From Desmonostoc muscorum FACHB-395 (GTDB lineage: Bacteria > Cyanobacteriota > Cyanobacteriia > Cyanobacteriales > Nostocaceae): a stretch of DNA of 64,000 bases. The DNA lies in the NCBI RefSeq assembly GCF_014698035.1, contig NZ_JACJSF010000017.1, positions 1-64,000 on the forward strand. Direction: 5' to 3'. The position numbers were made by a program, and so were the translations under genes. Shown here piece after piece: positions 19,201 to 27,710 of this stretch; positions within the stretch are counted from its first letter, which is position 1; every line of letters starts with the position of its first letter. The notes below the pieces were generated by a model. The model did no database searches and was not told where the DNA came from. It was given only the letters and a program-made list of their open reading frames with translations.

Positions 19201-19997
19201 GTTTCTTCTTGAAACTTTTCTATTTCAAATTCTGTATCTAATTGGTTACTTTCTTGGAGTCGGCGGAGATGTTCTTTAGGCAGTTCTGGTAAAACCTGAT
19301 AAACTTGCCGCACATTTTGCGGGATAAACATTTGCCATAGATTTACCGGATGTTCGCGGGATGTAGTTTCTAAACTATCTAACTTCAGATTACCATAGCG
19401 TTCACGAATAGTTTCTAGATATTGCGGTAAATTAAAATCCTTGGGAATGTCAGCATTTTCTTTTAAAGTCTTATCAATACTGGATAATTTTTGAAGTTCC
19501 AAGATATAGCGTAACTCTTCTGAATCAGAAAGAATATCTTGAACTTGTATGAGATACTGTTCTGTAATTGTTTGCCAGTTAAATTTAGGCGGTAGAGGTT
19601 CAAGTTGAAGTCTTTTCCAACTATCTGCTAGTGTTTTAAAATCTAGAGAATCACATTTAATATCAAAAGCCTGACCAAGAATTTCTTTAACCGTTTTATC
19701 ACGGATAAATTTATTGATATCTTCAGCGTAATTTTGAATTTCAGCTTCAGAAACTTTGCAACGAACCTTGAACTGCTGCTGCATCAGTTGCAAAAATTCT
19801 GTCAATGCCATAACGACAGCTTTCTGAAGTGGTTCTTGTTTGAAGGGCGCGGTTACAGCATTATTAAAGATATGTTTGAAAAAATCTTTAGCGTAGTCCT
19901 TGACTAAATCTTTGAAAAATTCTTCGCTAATAATAGTTTTGACAAGAAATCCAACCGCTTTTTGACCTATCCACAGAGTGAACCACTCAACTATCAT
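16275..19997 (-). CDS. NACHT-domain STAND ATPase with twelve HEAT-type repeats
   Basis: 1240 residues from the ATG giving MIVEWFTLWIGQ (an upstream ATG at 20036 adds 13). An N-terminal helical region of about 280 residues is followed by a NACHT ATPase: Walker A ILGDPGSGKST (about 298-306), Walker B ALVMFDGLDE (about 378-387) and the NACHT-end motif FVHRTFLEYFCAWEF. The C-terminus (about 769-1171) is twelve tandem 33-34-residue units of the type ATADNDEDVRRAAIQALASN. The units are almost identical at DNA level (99-102 bp). Proteins of this plan are bacterial NLR-like sensors, some of them antiphage (Avs-like) or cell-death switches. No effector domain is recognisable. Divergent from a Uma2 gene. 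Confidence 0.88.
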   Translation of the reverse strand: MIVEWFTLWIGQKAVGFLVKTIISEEFFKDLVKDYAKDFFKHIFNNAVTAPFKQEPLQKAVVMALTEFLQLMQQQFKVRCKVSEAEIQNYAEDINKFIRDKTVKEILGQAFDIKCDSLDFKTLADSWKRLQLEPLPPKFNWQTITEQYLIQVQDILSDSEELRYILELQKLSSIDKTLKENADIPKDFNLPQYLETIRERYGNLKLDSLETTSREHPVNLWQMFIPQNVRQVYQVLPELPKEHLRRLQESNQLDTEFEIEKFQEETERYQRNYFEQPIRSVLDVVREKQRKNYLVILGDPGSGKSTLLQYLALDWVEKTLEQNDFNLPIPLLIELRNYMRDRDAGSCNNFLQFYHNSPNCFYHLNQHKLHELLKAGNALVMFDGLDEVFESAKREEVITCIHRFTNEYPDVQVIVTSRIIGYKQQQLRDAEFRHFMLQDLEPAQIQDFIERWHDKTFSQAEERDKNIKRERLQRVINESKAIAELAQNPLLLTMMAILNLKRELPRDRSELYKDASEVLLHNWDEGRNLKPDERLDIIDYKDKQAMLRQVAYQMQTSEKGLAGNIIYADDLEAIFTKYLQSIPVSDARDKARRLMKQLRDRNFILCFLGADYYAFVHRTFLEYFCAWEFVWQFEKERSISIEYLKAEVFGKHWQDETWHEVLLLIAGMIDAKFVGEILDYLMAQDGEEEKFINLFLAAKCLAEVRNRSVIASTAHKLLNKLQDLTKYDLWYYYSFLDNEETKLVQEVRTQAVATVAAIWKDYNDTLHWLKDCATADESGYVRRAAIEALASNLPDDPDTRSFIKDRANSKDGSVRYAAIRALASNFKENPDTPSFLKNRATADNDRDVRRTAIQALASNFKDDPNTRFFLKNRAIADNDRDVRRATIQALVSNFKDDPDTRSFLKYPAAADESGYVRGAAIQALASNFKDDPDTRSFLKRCATSKDGYVRRGAIEALASNFKDDPDTRSILKERANADNDGDVRRGAIQALASNFKDDPDTSSILKDRATADNDEDVRRAAIQALASNFKDDPDTRLILKDRVTADDGDVRRGAIEALASNFKDDPDTRLILKDRATADNDEYVRRAAIQALASNFKDDPDTRSFLKDRATADNDEDVRRAAIQALASNFKDDPDIRSFLKERATADNEGNVRRAAIQVLARHFRSQPELFEIYYNCTVNDPFERKQDYEINPRRVALEIIIKQFPQHPQTLPLLRDKAENDPDEQVQEFAQQKLAQLEK
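16500..17705 (-). repeat. Tandem coding minisatellite of 99-102 bp units in the NACHT gene
   Basis: About twelve head-to-tail units, each with the conserved core that on the plus strand reads GGTCATCTTTGAAATTGCT and TAATGCTTGGATGGCTGCAC. Units differ mainly at the DEDV/ESGYV/KDGYV segment. The high DNA identity, including silent positions, suggests recent expansion or homogenisation. Confidence 0.9.
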
Positions 19998-20146
19998 ACT
20001 CACGCCTGCTAAGTGCTTGACTACGAGTATATACACCTGTCAGAGAAATCTTTCCAGATTTGTGGGTTTTTAACTTAAAAGCGATGCTGGCTGAAGATTT
20101 GTTAAAAATAACTAATATACTGTGCATTGATATTAGGAGTAATTTT

Positions 20147-20944
20147 ATGGTTCTACAAGTTAACCCCATCCAAAAAGAACCAATTGTTACTTGGGAAGCA
20201 CTTCCAGCCGACTTCATTTTACCAGACGATCCAGTGGAAAATATTCAACAACCTGCGATCGCTGCTGCGCTTACCGATGCTTTGGGAACCGCAGCACGCA
20301 TCCAACCTCAAATGCTGATTGGCTCTAATTTTGGACTTGTAGCCACAGTCAACAAAAAAATCGTTGTCAAAGCCCCAGACTGGTTTTATGTCCCTCAAGT
20401 GCAGTCTGTGGGAACAAATGTAGTTCGTCGCAGCTACACCCCGAATTTAGAAGGTGCTGCTGTGGCTGTAGTGATGGAATTTCTCTCAGATACAGAAGGT
20501 GGAGAACTATCAGTCCGTTCAACTCCACCCTACGGTAAACTCTATTATTACGAAAAGATTCTCCAAGTTCCAACCTACGTAACCTACGACCCTTACGAAC
20601 CAAGCATAGAACTACGATGCTTGCAAAATGGACAATATACCTTGCAGCAAGCAGATAGCAATGGACGCTTTTGGATTCCTGAGTTAGAGTTATTTCTCGG
20701 AATTTGGCAAGGTGAAAGATTATGCCAAACCATGAATTGGCTGCGCTGGTGGGATACAGAAGGAAATTTGCTGTTATGGAGCAGCGAACAAGCCCAACAA
20801 GAACGCCAACGTGCTGAACAAGAACGCCAACGCGCTGAACAAGAACGTCAACGTGCTGAACAGGAAAGCCAACGCGCCCAACAGGAACGCCAGCGTGCTG
20901 ATATATTAGCAGCTAAGTTACGTGAGCTAGGTATTGATGCGTAG
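20147..20944 (+). CDS. Uma2-family (DUF820) putative endonuclease with coiled-coil tail
   Basis: 265 residues. The start ATG at 20147 follows a good AGGAG; the frame is open upstream but the family begins here. Uma2 proteins have a PD-(D/E)XK nuclease fold: VKAPDWFYVP, VVMEFLSDTEGGE and YEKILQVPTYVTYDP match the family. The last 45 residues are a (QERQRAE)n coiled coil. Large Uma2 sets are a hallmark of filamentous cyanobacteria and their job is unknown. Divergent from the NACHT gene by 149 bases. Confidence 0.88.
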   Translation: MVLQVNPIQKEPIVTWEALPADFILPDDPVENIQQPAIAAALTDALGTAARIQPQMLIGSNFGLVATVNKKIVVKAPDWFYVPQVQSVGTNVVRRSYTPNLEGAAVAVVMEFLSDTEGGELSVRSTPPYGKLYYYEKILQVPTYVTYDPYEPSIELRCLQNGQYTLQQADSNGRFWIPELELFLGIWQGERLCQTMNWLRWWDTEGNLLLWSSEQAQQERQRAEQERQRAEQERQRAEQESQRAQQERQRADILAAKLRELGIDA

Positions 20945-21025
20945 GCGTAACCCGTTGTAGATATCGCATAACCTAACAAATGCTGGGAATAATAATTTTG
21001 GTACATCAGCACCAAAATTCATTCC

Positions 21026-21880
21026 ATGAAACAGCAAAAAAATCAGTTCAGCCATCTTACTGCGATCGAAAGAAGTTATCTATCATTTCCGGCACAGTTT
21101 TTATTAAATCAAAACCTTCTCCAAGGCAAAATATTAGACTTTGGTTGTGGTTTTGGTAATGATGTTAAAATATTGCGCCAAAAAGGTTGTGATATTACAG
21201 GCTATGACCCTTATTATTTTCCAGAATATCCTGAGAATAAATTCGATACAATAATTTGCTTTTATGTTTTAAATGTTTTATTTACCGAAGAACAAACTAA
21301 TGTCCTAATGGAAATATCACATTTATTAAAACCAGGAGGTAAAGCTTATTATGCTGTGAGAAGGGATATCAAAAAAGAAGGGTTTCGAGAACATTATGTT
21401 CACAAAAAACCTACTTATCAGTGTATTGCCAAACTTCCTTTTACTTCAATTTGCTTAGATGAATATCGAGAAGTATATGAGTATGTTCACTATAATCATC
21501 AGCGAAATTCATCTAGCTATTGTATATTTTGTAATCCCCATAAAACTCTCAGACTATTAACTGAGTCAGCAACTGCTTATGCTATTTTTGATGGCTACCC
21601 TATAAGTAAAGGACATGTTCTAATTATTCCTAAACGTCATGTTAGCGGCTATTTTGAACTCCCATTTAAGGAGCAATCTGCTTGCTGGTTTATGGTGAAC
21701 AAAGTACAAGAAATTCTCAAAGCAGAATTTGAGCCTGATGGTTTTAATGTAGGAATGAACATCAATAGAGCCGCAGGTCAAAATATTATGCACGCTAGTA
21801 TTCATATCATCCCTCGTTACAAAGGTGATACTGTCTCTACTAAAAGTGGAATTAGGAACGTTATTCCTAAAAAGCAATAG
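21026..21880 (+). CDS. SAM methyltransferase-HIT domain fusion protein
   Basis: 284 residues. The N-terminal half is a class I methyltransferase (motif I LDFGCGFGNDV at 37-47, then GYDPYYFPEYPENKFD and LKPGGKAYYAV). The C-terminal half is a HIT domain with a zinc-type CIFCNP and the end GQNIMHASIHIIPRYKGD. In HIT proteins the triad is H-x-H-x-H with the middle histidine as nucleophile; here it is His256-Ala-Ser258-Ile-His260, so the nucleophile is replaced. The same two-domain arrangement is known as a bacterial family, but the substrate is not known to me. Lies between two Uma2 genes. Confidence 0.85.
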   Translation: MKQQKNQFSHLTAIERSYLSFPAQFLLNQNLLQGKILDFGCGFGNDVKILRQKGCDITGYDPYYFPEYPENKFDTIICFYVLNVLFTEEQTNVLMEISHLLKPGGKAYYAVRRDIKKEGFREHYVHKKPTYQCIAKLPFTSICLDEYREVYEYVHYNHQRNSSSYCIFCNPHKTLRLLTESATAYAIFDGYPISKGHVLIIPKRHVSGYFELPFKEQSACWFMVNKVQEILKAEFEPDGFNVGMNINRAAGQNIMHASIHIIPRYKGDTVSTKSGIRNVIPKKQ

Positions 21881-21986
21881 TTTTTTAGTTGACAGCTTCA
21901 GTTGGAAACCCGAATTGATAGTGAATACATAAATTCTGGAAAACCAGATTTATTAGTCTTGTCGAAAATATTGCAAAATATTTCAG

Positions 21987-22748
21987 TTAACCCAAATTAT
22001 CTGGATCGATTCCTAGCGCTCTTAATTGTTCTGTCAATTGTTGTACCCGTTGTTCTGCTTGTTGAGCGCGTTGCGATTCTTGTTGAGCGCGTTGTTCTGC
22101 TTGTTGAGCGCGTTGTGCTTCTTGTTGAGCGCGTTGTACTTCTTGTTTTACTTGTTCTGCGGGGGTGAGATATCGTTGTCCTTGCTCATCATACCAATAC
22201 ATCCATTCCCGCGTTACGCCACAATAATTTCCTCTTTCGTAACCAATTCCTAAACCAATTTCTGGTAGCCAAACGGGGTTTCCCTCTTGCAATTCATACT
22301 TACCATTAACTAACTTATGTACTTCCAGATGAGGTTTGCGGCGGCGACGGGAGGAATAAATCACATAGTAAAGTACGCCCAAAGCCTCATATTCATCCAA
22401 TTTAGTCGTGTATTCCTTGCGATAATTTTGAGAAACTACTTCTAGCACGAAAATCGGTACAACATTTTCATCCCACAGCACATAACTGGGACGCAACTCT
22501 TCATCATAAAACCGCTCTACCCCTAAGCTCAAAAATCCATCTGGCACAATAGGCGGTTTATCGGGGTGATAATAAATACCCATATCTATGGCAAATAGCC
22601 AGTCCATACGTTCTGCCCAAAGTATCAGCAGGATCGCCTTCAGTAAACCTGGTATCAATTCTTGTAGTTCATTATCCACAGGCGTTTCATCAGAGTCTGG
22701 TAGTTCCTCGGCTGAGGGCAAGTGCCTTGGCAAGTTGTAGTTTAACAT
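21987..22748 (-). CDS. Uma2-family (DUF820) putative endonuclease with coiled-coil tail
   Basis: 253 residues from MLNYNLPRHLPSAEE. Family core: VPDGFLSLGVERFY, VPIFVLEVVSQNYRKEY (nuclease-fold aspartate and glutamate region) and YEALGVLYYVIY. The C-terminal 50 residues, from about 200, are glutamine/alanine/arginine heptads (QQEAQRAQQAEQRAQ) ending in a LRALGIDPDNLG tail very like the LRELGIDA tail of the gene at 20147. Convergent with the methyltransferase-HIT gene. Confidence 0.88.
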   Translation of the reverse strand: MLNYNLPRHLPSAEELPDSDETPVDNELQELIPGLLKAILLILWAERMDWLFAIDMGIYYHPDKPPIVPDGFLSLGVERFYDEELRPSYVLWDENVVPIFVLEVVSQNYRKEYTTKLDEYEALGVLYYVIYSSRRRRKPHLEVHKLVNGKYELQEGNPVWLPEIGLGIGYERGNYCGVTREWMYWYDEQGQRYLTPAEQVKQEVQRAQQEAQRAQQAEQRAQQESQRAQQAEQRVQQLTEQLRALGIDPDNLG

Positions 22749-23372
22749 CGCTAGTTTCCCCAAAAATCAAAGGATATTTGGCTCTATTTGGCTCATCAGA
22801 ATTATAGCGATTTCTCCACTAGCAATATCTACAAAAGAGCTGTTTGGTAACGCACGTAGATTAATGATTAGGATTTACGTCTACTTACTTATTGCGATCC
22901 GATAATCTTGATAATGTAAATATTTTATTTTGACTAAATGATACCACTTGTGGTATTGGTAAATAACTAAGATTTTACAGATAAAATAGTTACTAGCTCA
23001 TTTGTTAGTTGTGCAGAGCATTGCCTCAGCTAAAGTTGCAGCCCAGTCAAGAATGTAAGCGTTTCTACCCCACAAAGGAAATTGCTTAAGGCAATAAAAT
23101 TTTGGTAACTCTTAACTATTAATAAATATATAGGTGCTTAGTGCTATTAATGCTTTATATTTAGCGACAGGGTGGTGCAAACGGCCACTCATCTTTAAAT
23201 ACTTAGGAGGCAGTACCCACCGGGAGCAACTCACGCTTCGATACCATCAGCACGTAGCGTAAGTAAAGGTGAAGTTGATATTAAAACGAATAATTTTTGC
23301 TGAATTGCGACAGATAAAGACTAAACTAAAAAGTCTTGTGCAGCAAAACCTGTAGCTTTAAATGAAGTAATC
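22749..23372. other. Long leader region of serA, no gene seen
   Basis: About 620 bases without a credible frame. The part at 23165-23290 is less AT-rich and contains GGTGGTGCAAACGGCCACTC and CAGTACCCACCGGGAGC, which can form only short pairings. It could be an RNA leader but matches no riboswitch I know. Confidence 0.4.
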
Positions 23373-24953
23373 ATGTCTAAGGTTCTTGTCTCAGATTCTA
23401 TTGACCAAGCTGGAATTGACATTCTTTCGCAAGTTGCTACTGTTGATGTCAAAATAGGTCTAAAACCAGCCCAACTGCTCGAAATTATTGGTGAATATGA
23501 CGCACTGATGATTCGCTCTAGTACGCGGGTCACTCAAGAAATCATTGAAGCCGGCACTCAGCTAAAAATCATCGGTCGTGCTGGCGTGGGTGTGGATAAT
23601 GTGGATGTTCCCGCAGCCACACGCCGGGGAATTGTGGTAGTCAATTCTCCAGAGGGAAACACAATTGCCGCCGCCGAACACGCGCTAGCAATGATTTTGG
23701 CTTTGTCTCGCCACATCCCCGATGCTAACGCTTCGGTGAAACGCGGTGCGTGGGATCGCAATAGCTTTGTTGGCGCGGAAGTTTACAAAAAAACTCTCGG
23801 CGTTGTCGGCTTGGGTAAAATTGGCTCCCATGTTGCGGCTGTAGCTAAGACAATGGGGATGAAACTCCTAGCTTATGACCCTTTTATTTCTACAGAAAGA
23901 GCCGAACAAATTGGCTGTCAGTTGGTGGAGCTAGATTTACTCTTCCAGCAAGCAGACTATATCACCCTACACATCCCGAAAACCCCAGAAACTACCCACT
24001 TAATCAATGCCACAACCCTGGCAAAAATGAAACCCACAGCCCGGATTATTAACTGCGCTCGTGGTGGGATCATTGATGAAGTAGCTTTAGCAGCAGCTTT
24101 AAAAGCGGGTAAGATTGGGGGCGCAGCCCTGGATGTGTTCGAGTCAGAACCATTGGGTGAATCGGAATTGCGATCGCTAGGCAAAGAAGTTATCCTCACC
24201 CCCCACTTGGGAGCCTCTACCGCAGAAGCTCAAGTAAATGTGGCCATTGATGTTGCCGAACAAATTCGGGATGTCCTTTTAGGACTACCAGCCCGTTCAG
24301 CCGTCAACATTCCTGGACTTGGGCCCGATGTGTTGGAAGAACTCAAACCCTATATGCAACTAGCAGAAACTCTAGGTAATCTAGTAGGACAGCTAGCTGG
24401 CGGACGCGTGGAAGTACTCAATATTCGGCTGCAAGGCGCACTTGCGACAAACAAAAGTCAGCCTTTGGTAGTAGCTGCCCTGAAAGGTTTACTTTACCAA
24501 GCTTTGCGGGAACGGGTAAATTACGTCAATGCCAGCATAGAAGCCAAAGAACGCGGAATTCGGGTAATTGAAACCCGCGATGCTTCTATTAGAGACTATG
24601 CCGGAACGCTTCATCTAGAAGCCACTGGTACTTTGGGTACTCATTCTGTCACAGGTGCTTTGCTAGGTGAGCGGGAAATCCACCTAACTGATGTTGACGG
24701 TTTCCCCATTAACGTCCCACCCAGCAAATATATGCTGTTTACCCTGCACCGCGATATGCCGGGGATTATCGGCAAACTTGGTTCCTTACTCGGCAGTTTT
24801 AATGTGAATATTGCCAGTATGCAAGTAGGCCGTAAAATCGTCCGTGGTGATGCGGTAATGGCTCTGAGTATAGATGACCCTTTACCAGAGGGCATTTTGG
24901 ATGAGATTATAAAAGTCCCTGGTATTCGGGACGCATATACAGTAACACTATGA
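23373..24953 (+). CDS. serA: D-3-phosphoglycerate dehydrogenase
   Basis: First step of serine synthesis: oxidises 3-phosphoglycerate with NAD. 526 residues, the long form with the intervening domain and a C-terminal ACT domain (LHRDMPGIIGKLGSLLGS). Dinucleotide motif GVVGLGKIGSHVA; catalytic arginine in NCARGGIIDE, the glutamate in FESEPLGE and the histidine in TPHLGASTAEAQ. Start ATG giving MSKVLVSDSIDQAG. Followed on the same strand by prmA after a repeat-filled gap, a pairing seen in other cyanobacteria. Confidence 0.96.
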   Translation: MSKVLVSDSIDQAGIDILSQVATVDVKIGLKPAQLLEIIGEYDALMIRSSTRVTQEIIEAGTQLKIIGRAGVGVDNVDVPAATRRGIVVVNSPEGNTIAAAEHALAMILALSRHIPDANASVKRGAWDRNSFVGAEVYKKTLGVVGLGKIGSHVAAVAKTMGMKLLAYDPFISTERAEQIGCQLVELDLLFQQADYITLHIPKTPETTHLINATTLAKMKPTARIINCARGGIIDEVALAAALKAGKIGGAALDVFESEPLGESELRSLGKEVILTPHLGASTAEAQVNVAIDVAEQIRDVLLGLPARSAVNIPGLGPDVLEELKPYMQLAETLGNLVGQLAGGRVEVLNIRLQGALATNKSQPLVVAALKGLLYQALRERVNYVNASIEAKERGIRVIETRDASIRDYAGTLHLEATGTLGTHSVTGALLGEREIHLTDVDGFPINVPPSKYMLFTLHRDMPGIIGKLGSLLGSFNVNIASMQVGRKIVRGDAVMALSIDDPLPEGILDEIIKVPGIRDAYTVTL

Positions 24954-25089
24954 GTGCTGAGTGCTGAGTAACGAGTGCTGAGTGAAAAAGTTAGGAGTGA
25001 ATAGTGAGGAGTGAGCAGTTAAACAGGAGAACTCCTAACTCCTAACTCCTAACTCTCAAACTCATAACTCAGCACTCAGCACTCAGCAC
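24951..25089. repeat. Inverted arrays of GAGTGCT and CTCCTAA between serA and prmA
   Basis: GAGTGCTGAGTGCTGAGT begins at the serA stop and is mirrored by ACTCAGCACTCAGCACTCAG before prmA. In between, GGAGTGAATAGTGAGGAGTG is mirrored by ACTCCTAACTCCTAACTCC. The whole can fold as one long imperfect hairpin. Typical short-tandem-repeat DNA of Nostoc spacers. Confidence 0.75.
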
Positions 25090-25126
25090 GGGCTAAACGC
25101 CCCGCTAGCGCTAACAGAACTCAAAA

Positions 25127-26047
25127 ATGGCAAATACCTGGTGGGAACTACAGATTTTATGTGAGCCAGACCTAGAAGATTCGATCTTTTGGCGACTGGA
25201 AGATTTTGGCTGTCGTGGAACAGCTAGTGAAAACAAAGGAAATTCATCTTTAGTTAGGGCTTATTTATCGACAATTCAAACACAGCTACTAGATTTGGCA
25301 GCTTTATCACTGTGGCTGCGTCAAGATGCCCTTTGTGTAGGAGTTTCATCTCCTTCTCTGCAATGGCAGTTAATTGATGAGGAAGATTGGGCAACTAGCT
25401 GGAAACAATATTGGCATCCCCAAGAAATTGGCGATCGCTTCCTAATCAACCCCGCGTGGCTACCATTACCAGAAACAACAGAACGGTTGGTAATTCGTCT
25501 TGACCCTGGTGTAGCATTTGGTACGGGCAACCATGCCACCACTCAGTTATGTTTGGAATCACTAGAAATGCGGTTGAGTGGAATTCCTCAGTCATTTGTA
25601 GGTAATAGTGGCAAACATGAACATCTGGTAATTGCAGATATTGGCTGTGGTTCTGGTATCCTTTCCATTGGGGCGCTGCTACTGGGAGCCAAAAAAGTCT
25701 ATGCAGTAGATAATGACCCTTTAGCGGTGCAATCAACTATCAGTAATGGTGTCCTGAATGACATTGGCTCAGAACGTTTACTACCAGCACTGGGAAGTGT
25801 AGATGTTTTGACAAAACTGCTTGAGAAACCCGTGGATGGTATAGTTTGCAATATTTTGGCTCATGTAATTATTGAGTTGATTCCCGAAATGAGTGCGATC
25901 GCTAAACCTGAAACTTGGGCGATCTTCAGTGGTATTTTACTAGAACAATCTAAAGCTGTTGCTGACGCTTTAGAACAAAATGGTTGGGTCGTTGCTACCC
26001 TGTGGAAACGGAAAGAATGGTGTTGCTTGAATGTACGGCGTTCTTAA
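25127..26047 (+). CDS. prmA: Ribosomal protein L11 methyltransferase
   Basis: Trimethylates L11 using S-adenosylmethionine. 306 residues. An N-terminal substrate-binding part ([14 protein letters not shown]) is followed by the methyltransferase core with [19 protein letters not shown], motif [17 protein letters not shown], motif [12 protein letters not shown] and the [12 protein letters not shown] stretch. Start ATG at 25127. Same direction as serA. Confidence 0.95.
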   Translation: MANTWWELQILCEPDLEDSIFWRLEDFGCRGTASENKGNSSLVRAYLSTIQTQLLDLAALSLWLRQDALCVGVSSPSLQWQLIDEEDWATSWKQYWHPQEIGDRFLINPAWLPLPETTERLVIRLDPGVAFGTGNHATTQLCLESLEMRLSGIPQSFVGNSGKHEHLVIADIGCGSGILSIGALLLGAKKVYAVDNDPLAVQSTISNGVLNDIGSERLLPALGSVDVLTKLLEKPVDGIVCNILAHVIIELIPEMSAIAKPETWAIFSGILLEQSKAVADALEQNGWVVATLWKRKEWCCLNVRRS

Positions 26048-26191
26048 CCGACACAAAACTGGGCAATACCCTGCGGGAAGCGACTTTGCGTCTACATGAA
26101 TTGCTCTTAGCTGAAAATGAAGGTTTCAGCTATGGTTTGCGCCAGCCTTGTAGAAAAAATAGATGATAACGCCGTGTGCAACTTTCTCTCA

Positions 26192-26295
26192 GACCTAACC
26201 CCCAACCCCTTCCCTTGTAGGGAAGGGGAGCAATAATCAAAGCCTCTCGACCTTTCGGGGAGAGGAATGGAAGTGGGGTTTTAAGAATTAGGTCG
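26192..26295. repeat. Dispersed C/G-rich palindromic repeat (same family as in two coding genes)
   Basis: Begins GACCTAACCCCCAACCCC and ends GGGGTTTTAAGAATTAGGTC, with inner hairpins CCTTCCCTTGTAGGGAAGG and CCTCTCGACCTTTCGGGGAGAGG. Related copies sit inside the helicase gene (31835-31930) and the MidA-like gene (40453-40526). Confidence 0.75.
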
Positions 26296-26405
26296 CCCCT
26301 CGCGTGATGATACGTTTTAACAGTATTCGACTTAAGTATAAGTAATCAAGCAATCTGAAGTGACATAATATATAGATTAACCACTATTGACTTTTGAAAC
26401 CAGCG

Positions 26406-27710
26406 ATGAAAGAACGGCTACAAATCCACAAAAAAGCTGACTCATCCGCTTCTAAGTCAGAGCAAGGTCAGTTGCGATCGCACCTTTTAACTACTCACTC
26501 TCCACTTGGCTCCAACAAGCCTATATTACAGGCGAAAGTAGAAAATCAGAAATTTCAAGAGTATCAGTTTGAGGCAACAAAACTCCAAATCCAAGCCAAG
26601 CATGGCACGATCACGCCAGACGGACAGGAACGACTCACAGTATTACAGGCAAAGATGAATGAGTCGTTGCAGCAAGGAAAGGAACACTCTTTTCAGTTTG
26701 GTCATAACATTGACAAAATGGCGATCAAACGTGCTGGTACTGTGTCACTGGCACAAATGCAACCCCTTCAAGAACCACTAATACAGCCAAAACTCACTGT
26801 TGGTCAACAAGGAGATCAGTATGAGCAAGAAGCTGATAGAGTAGCTAATTCTGTAGTTAGCCAACTTAATCCACCTATTTTGCAAAGCCAGGAAGGACAA
26901 CAGACGACCTTACCAGGTAACAGAAACGAGCCAGCAAATTCTGAAGAAATATTAGCAGCAAATAACTCAGCAGATAAAAAACAAAAATTTTTACAAGATT
27001 ACTCACTAGCGAAAACATTAGTAAATGGGATAGACGACACATTACCAGAAGATAAAATCTTAGAACAACTATTCAAAAACTTTGGCAATATCCAATTTCA
27101 ATACACAATGGTGAGCAAGAGCCAAGAAACTCTCTTGAAAGGCTCTCCAGAAGGAGATTGTCAGACATTAGCTCGTGCGTTTAAAAAAGTTGCAGAAGAA
27201 TATTTTGGCATCGAAAAAATAACAGTTGAAAGCATTGCCAAACCTTTTTTGAGTGAAGCTGGAGTTACACCATACCAAGGCAAAAAGCCTAATTGTGATG
27301 ATGGTAAGCGGTGGTTTTTCCAAAACCATTATTGGGCTAGCTGGAACGGAAAGGTTTACGATGTTTTATTCCTCAGCCATAAGCGAACCGAAGCAGATAT
27401 GGCAAAACAGGTGCAACCACTTACATCTATGTTGATGCCTGAGCAAGAGTACTATGAAACAGAAAAAGGAAAAATTGTATATCCAATTGTGAATAAGTAC
27501 TCAACTGTAGAAATTAGTATATTTGAGAAACTGAAAAACTTTGTGAATAATCTTGGTAGATTTTTCTCTGACAATATGAGTGCAATAATAAATAAAATTC
27601 AGTCTTTATTGTCTAAAGGTGGAAACAACGCTAGTGGTTTTGATTCTCTAATGAGAGAACTAGAAAATGACAAAACCAGTACTGTGGTCTCAAATAATCA
27701 AAATCAATAA
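26406..27710 (+). CDS. Putative contractile-injection-system cargo with Cys-His-Asp domain
   Basis: 434 residues from ATG 26406 (a TTG 12 bases upstream is less likely). The N-terminal third is polar, with LQAKHGTITPDGQERLTVLQAK and FGHNIDKM. It ends at about 127-150 in QPKLTVGQQGDQYEQEADRVA, the signature that precedes DUF4157 domains in proteins loaded by extracellular contractile injection systems. No HExxH follows, so the DUF4157 peptidase itself is missing. The C-terminal part has SPEGDCQTLARAF (Cys252), NHYWASWNGKVYDV (His308, Asp319), the order and approximate spacing of a transglutaminase/papain-like triad. A helical tail follows. I infer a toxin or enzyme payload; neighbours are unrelated. 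Confidence 0.6.
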   Translation: MKERLQIHKKADSSASKSEQGQLRSHLLTTHSPLGSNKPILQAKVENQKFQEYQFEATKLQIQAKHGTITPDGQERLTVLQAKMNESLQQGKEHSFQFGHNIDKMAIKRAGTVSLAQMQPLQEPLIQPKLTVGQQGDQYEQEADRVANSVVSQLNPPILQSQEGQQTTLPGNRNEPANSEEILAANNSADKKQKFLQDYSLAKTLVNGIDDTLPEDKILEQLFKNFGNIQFQYTMVSKSQETLLKGSPEGDCQTLARAFKKVAEEYFGIEKITVESIAKPFLSEAGVTPYQGKKPNCDDGKRWFFQNHYWASWNGKVYDVLFLSHKRTEADMAKQVQPLTSMLMPEQEYYETEKGKIVYPIVNKYSTVEISIFEKLKNFVNNLGRFFSDNMSAIINKIQSLLSKGGNNASGFDSLMRELENDKTSTVVSNNQNQ

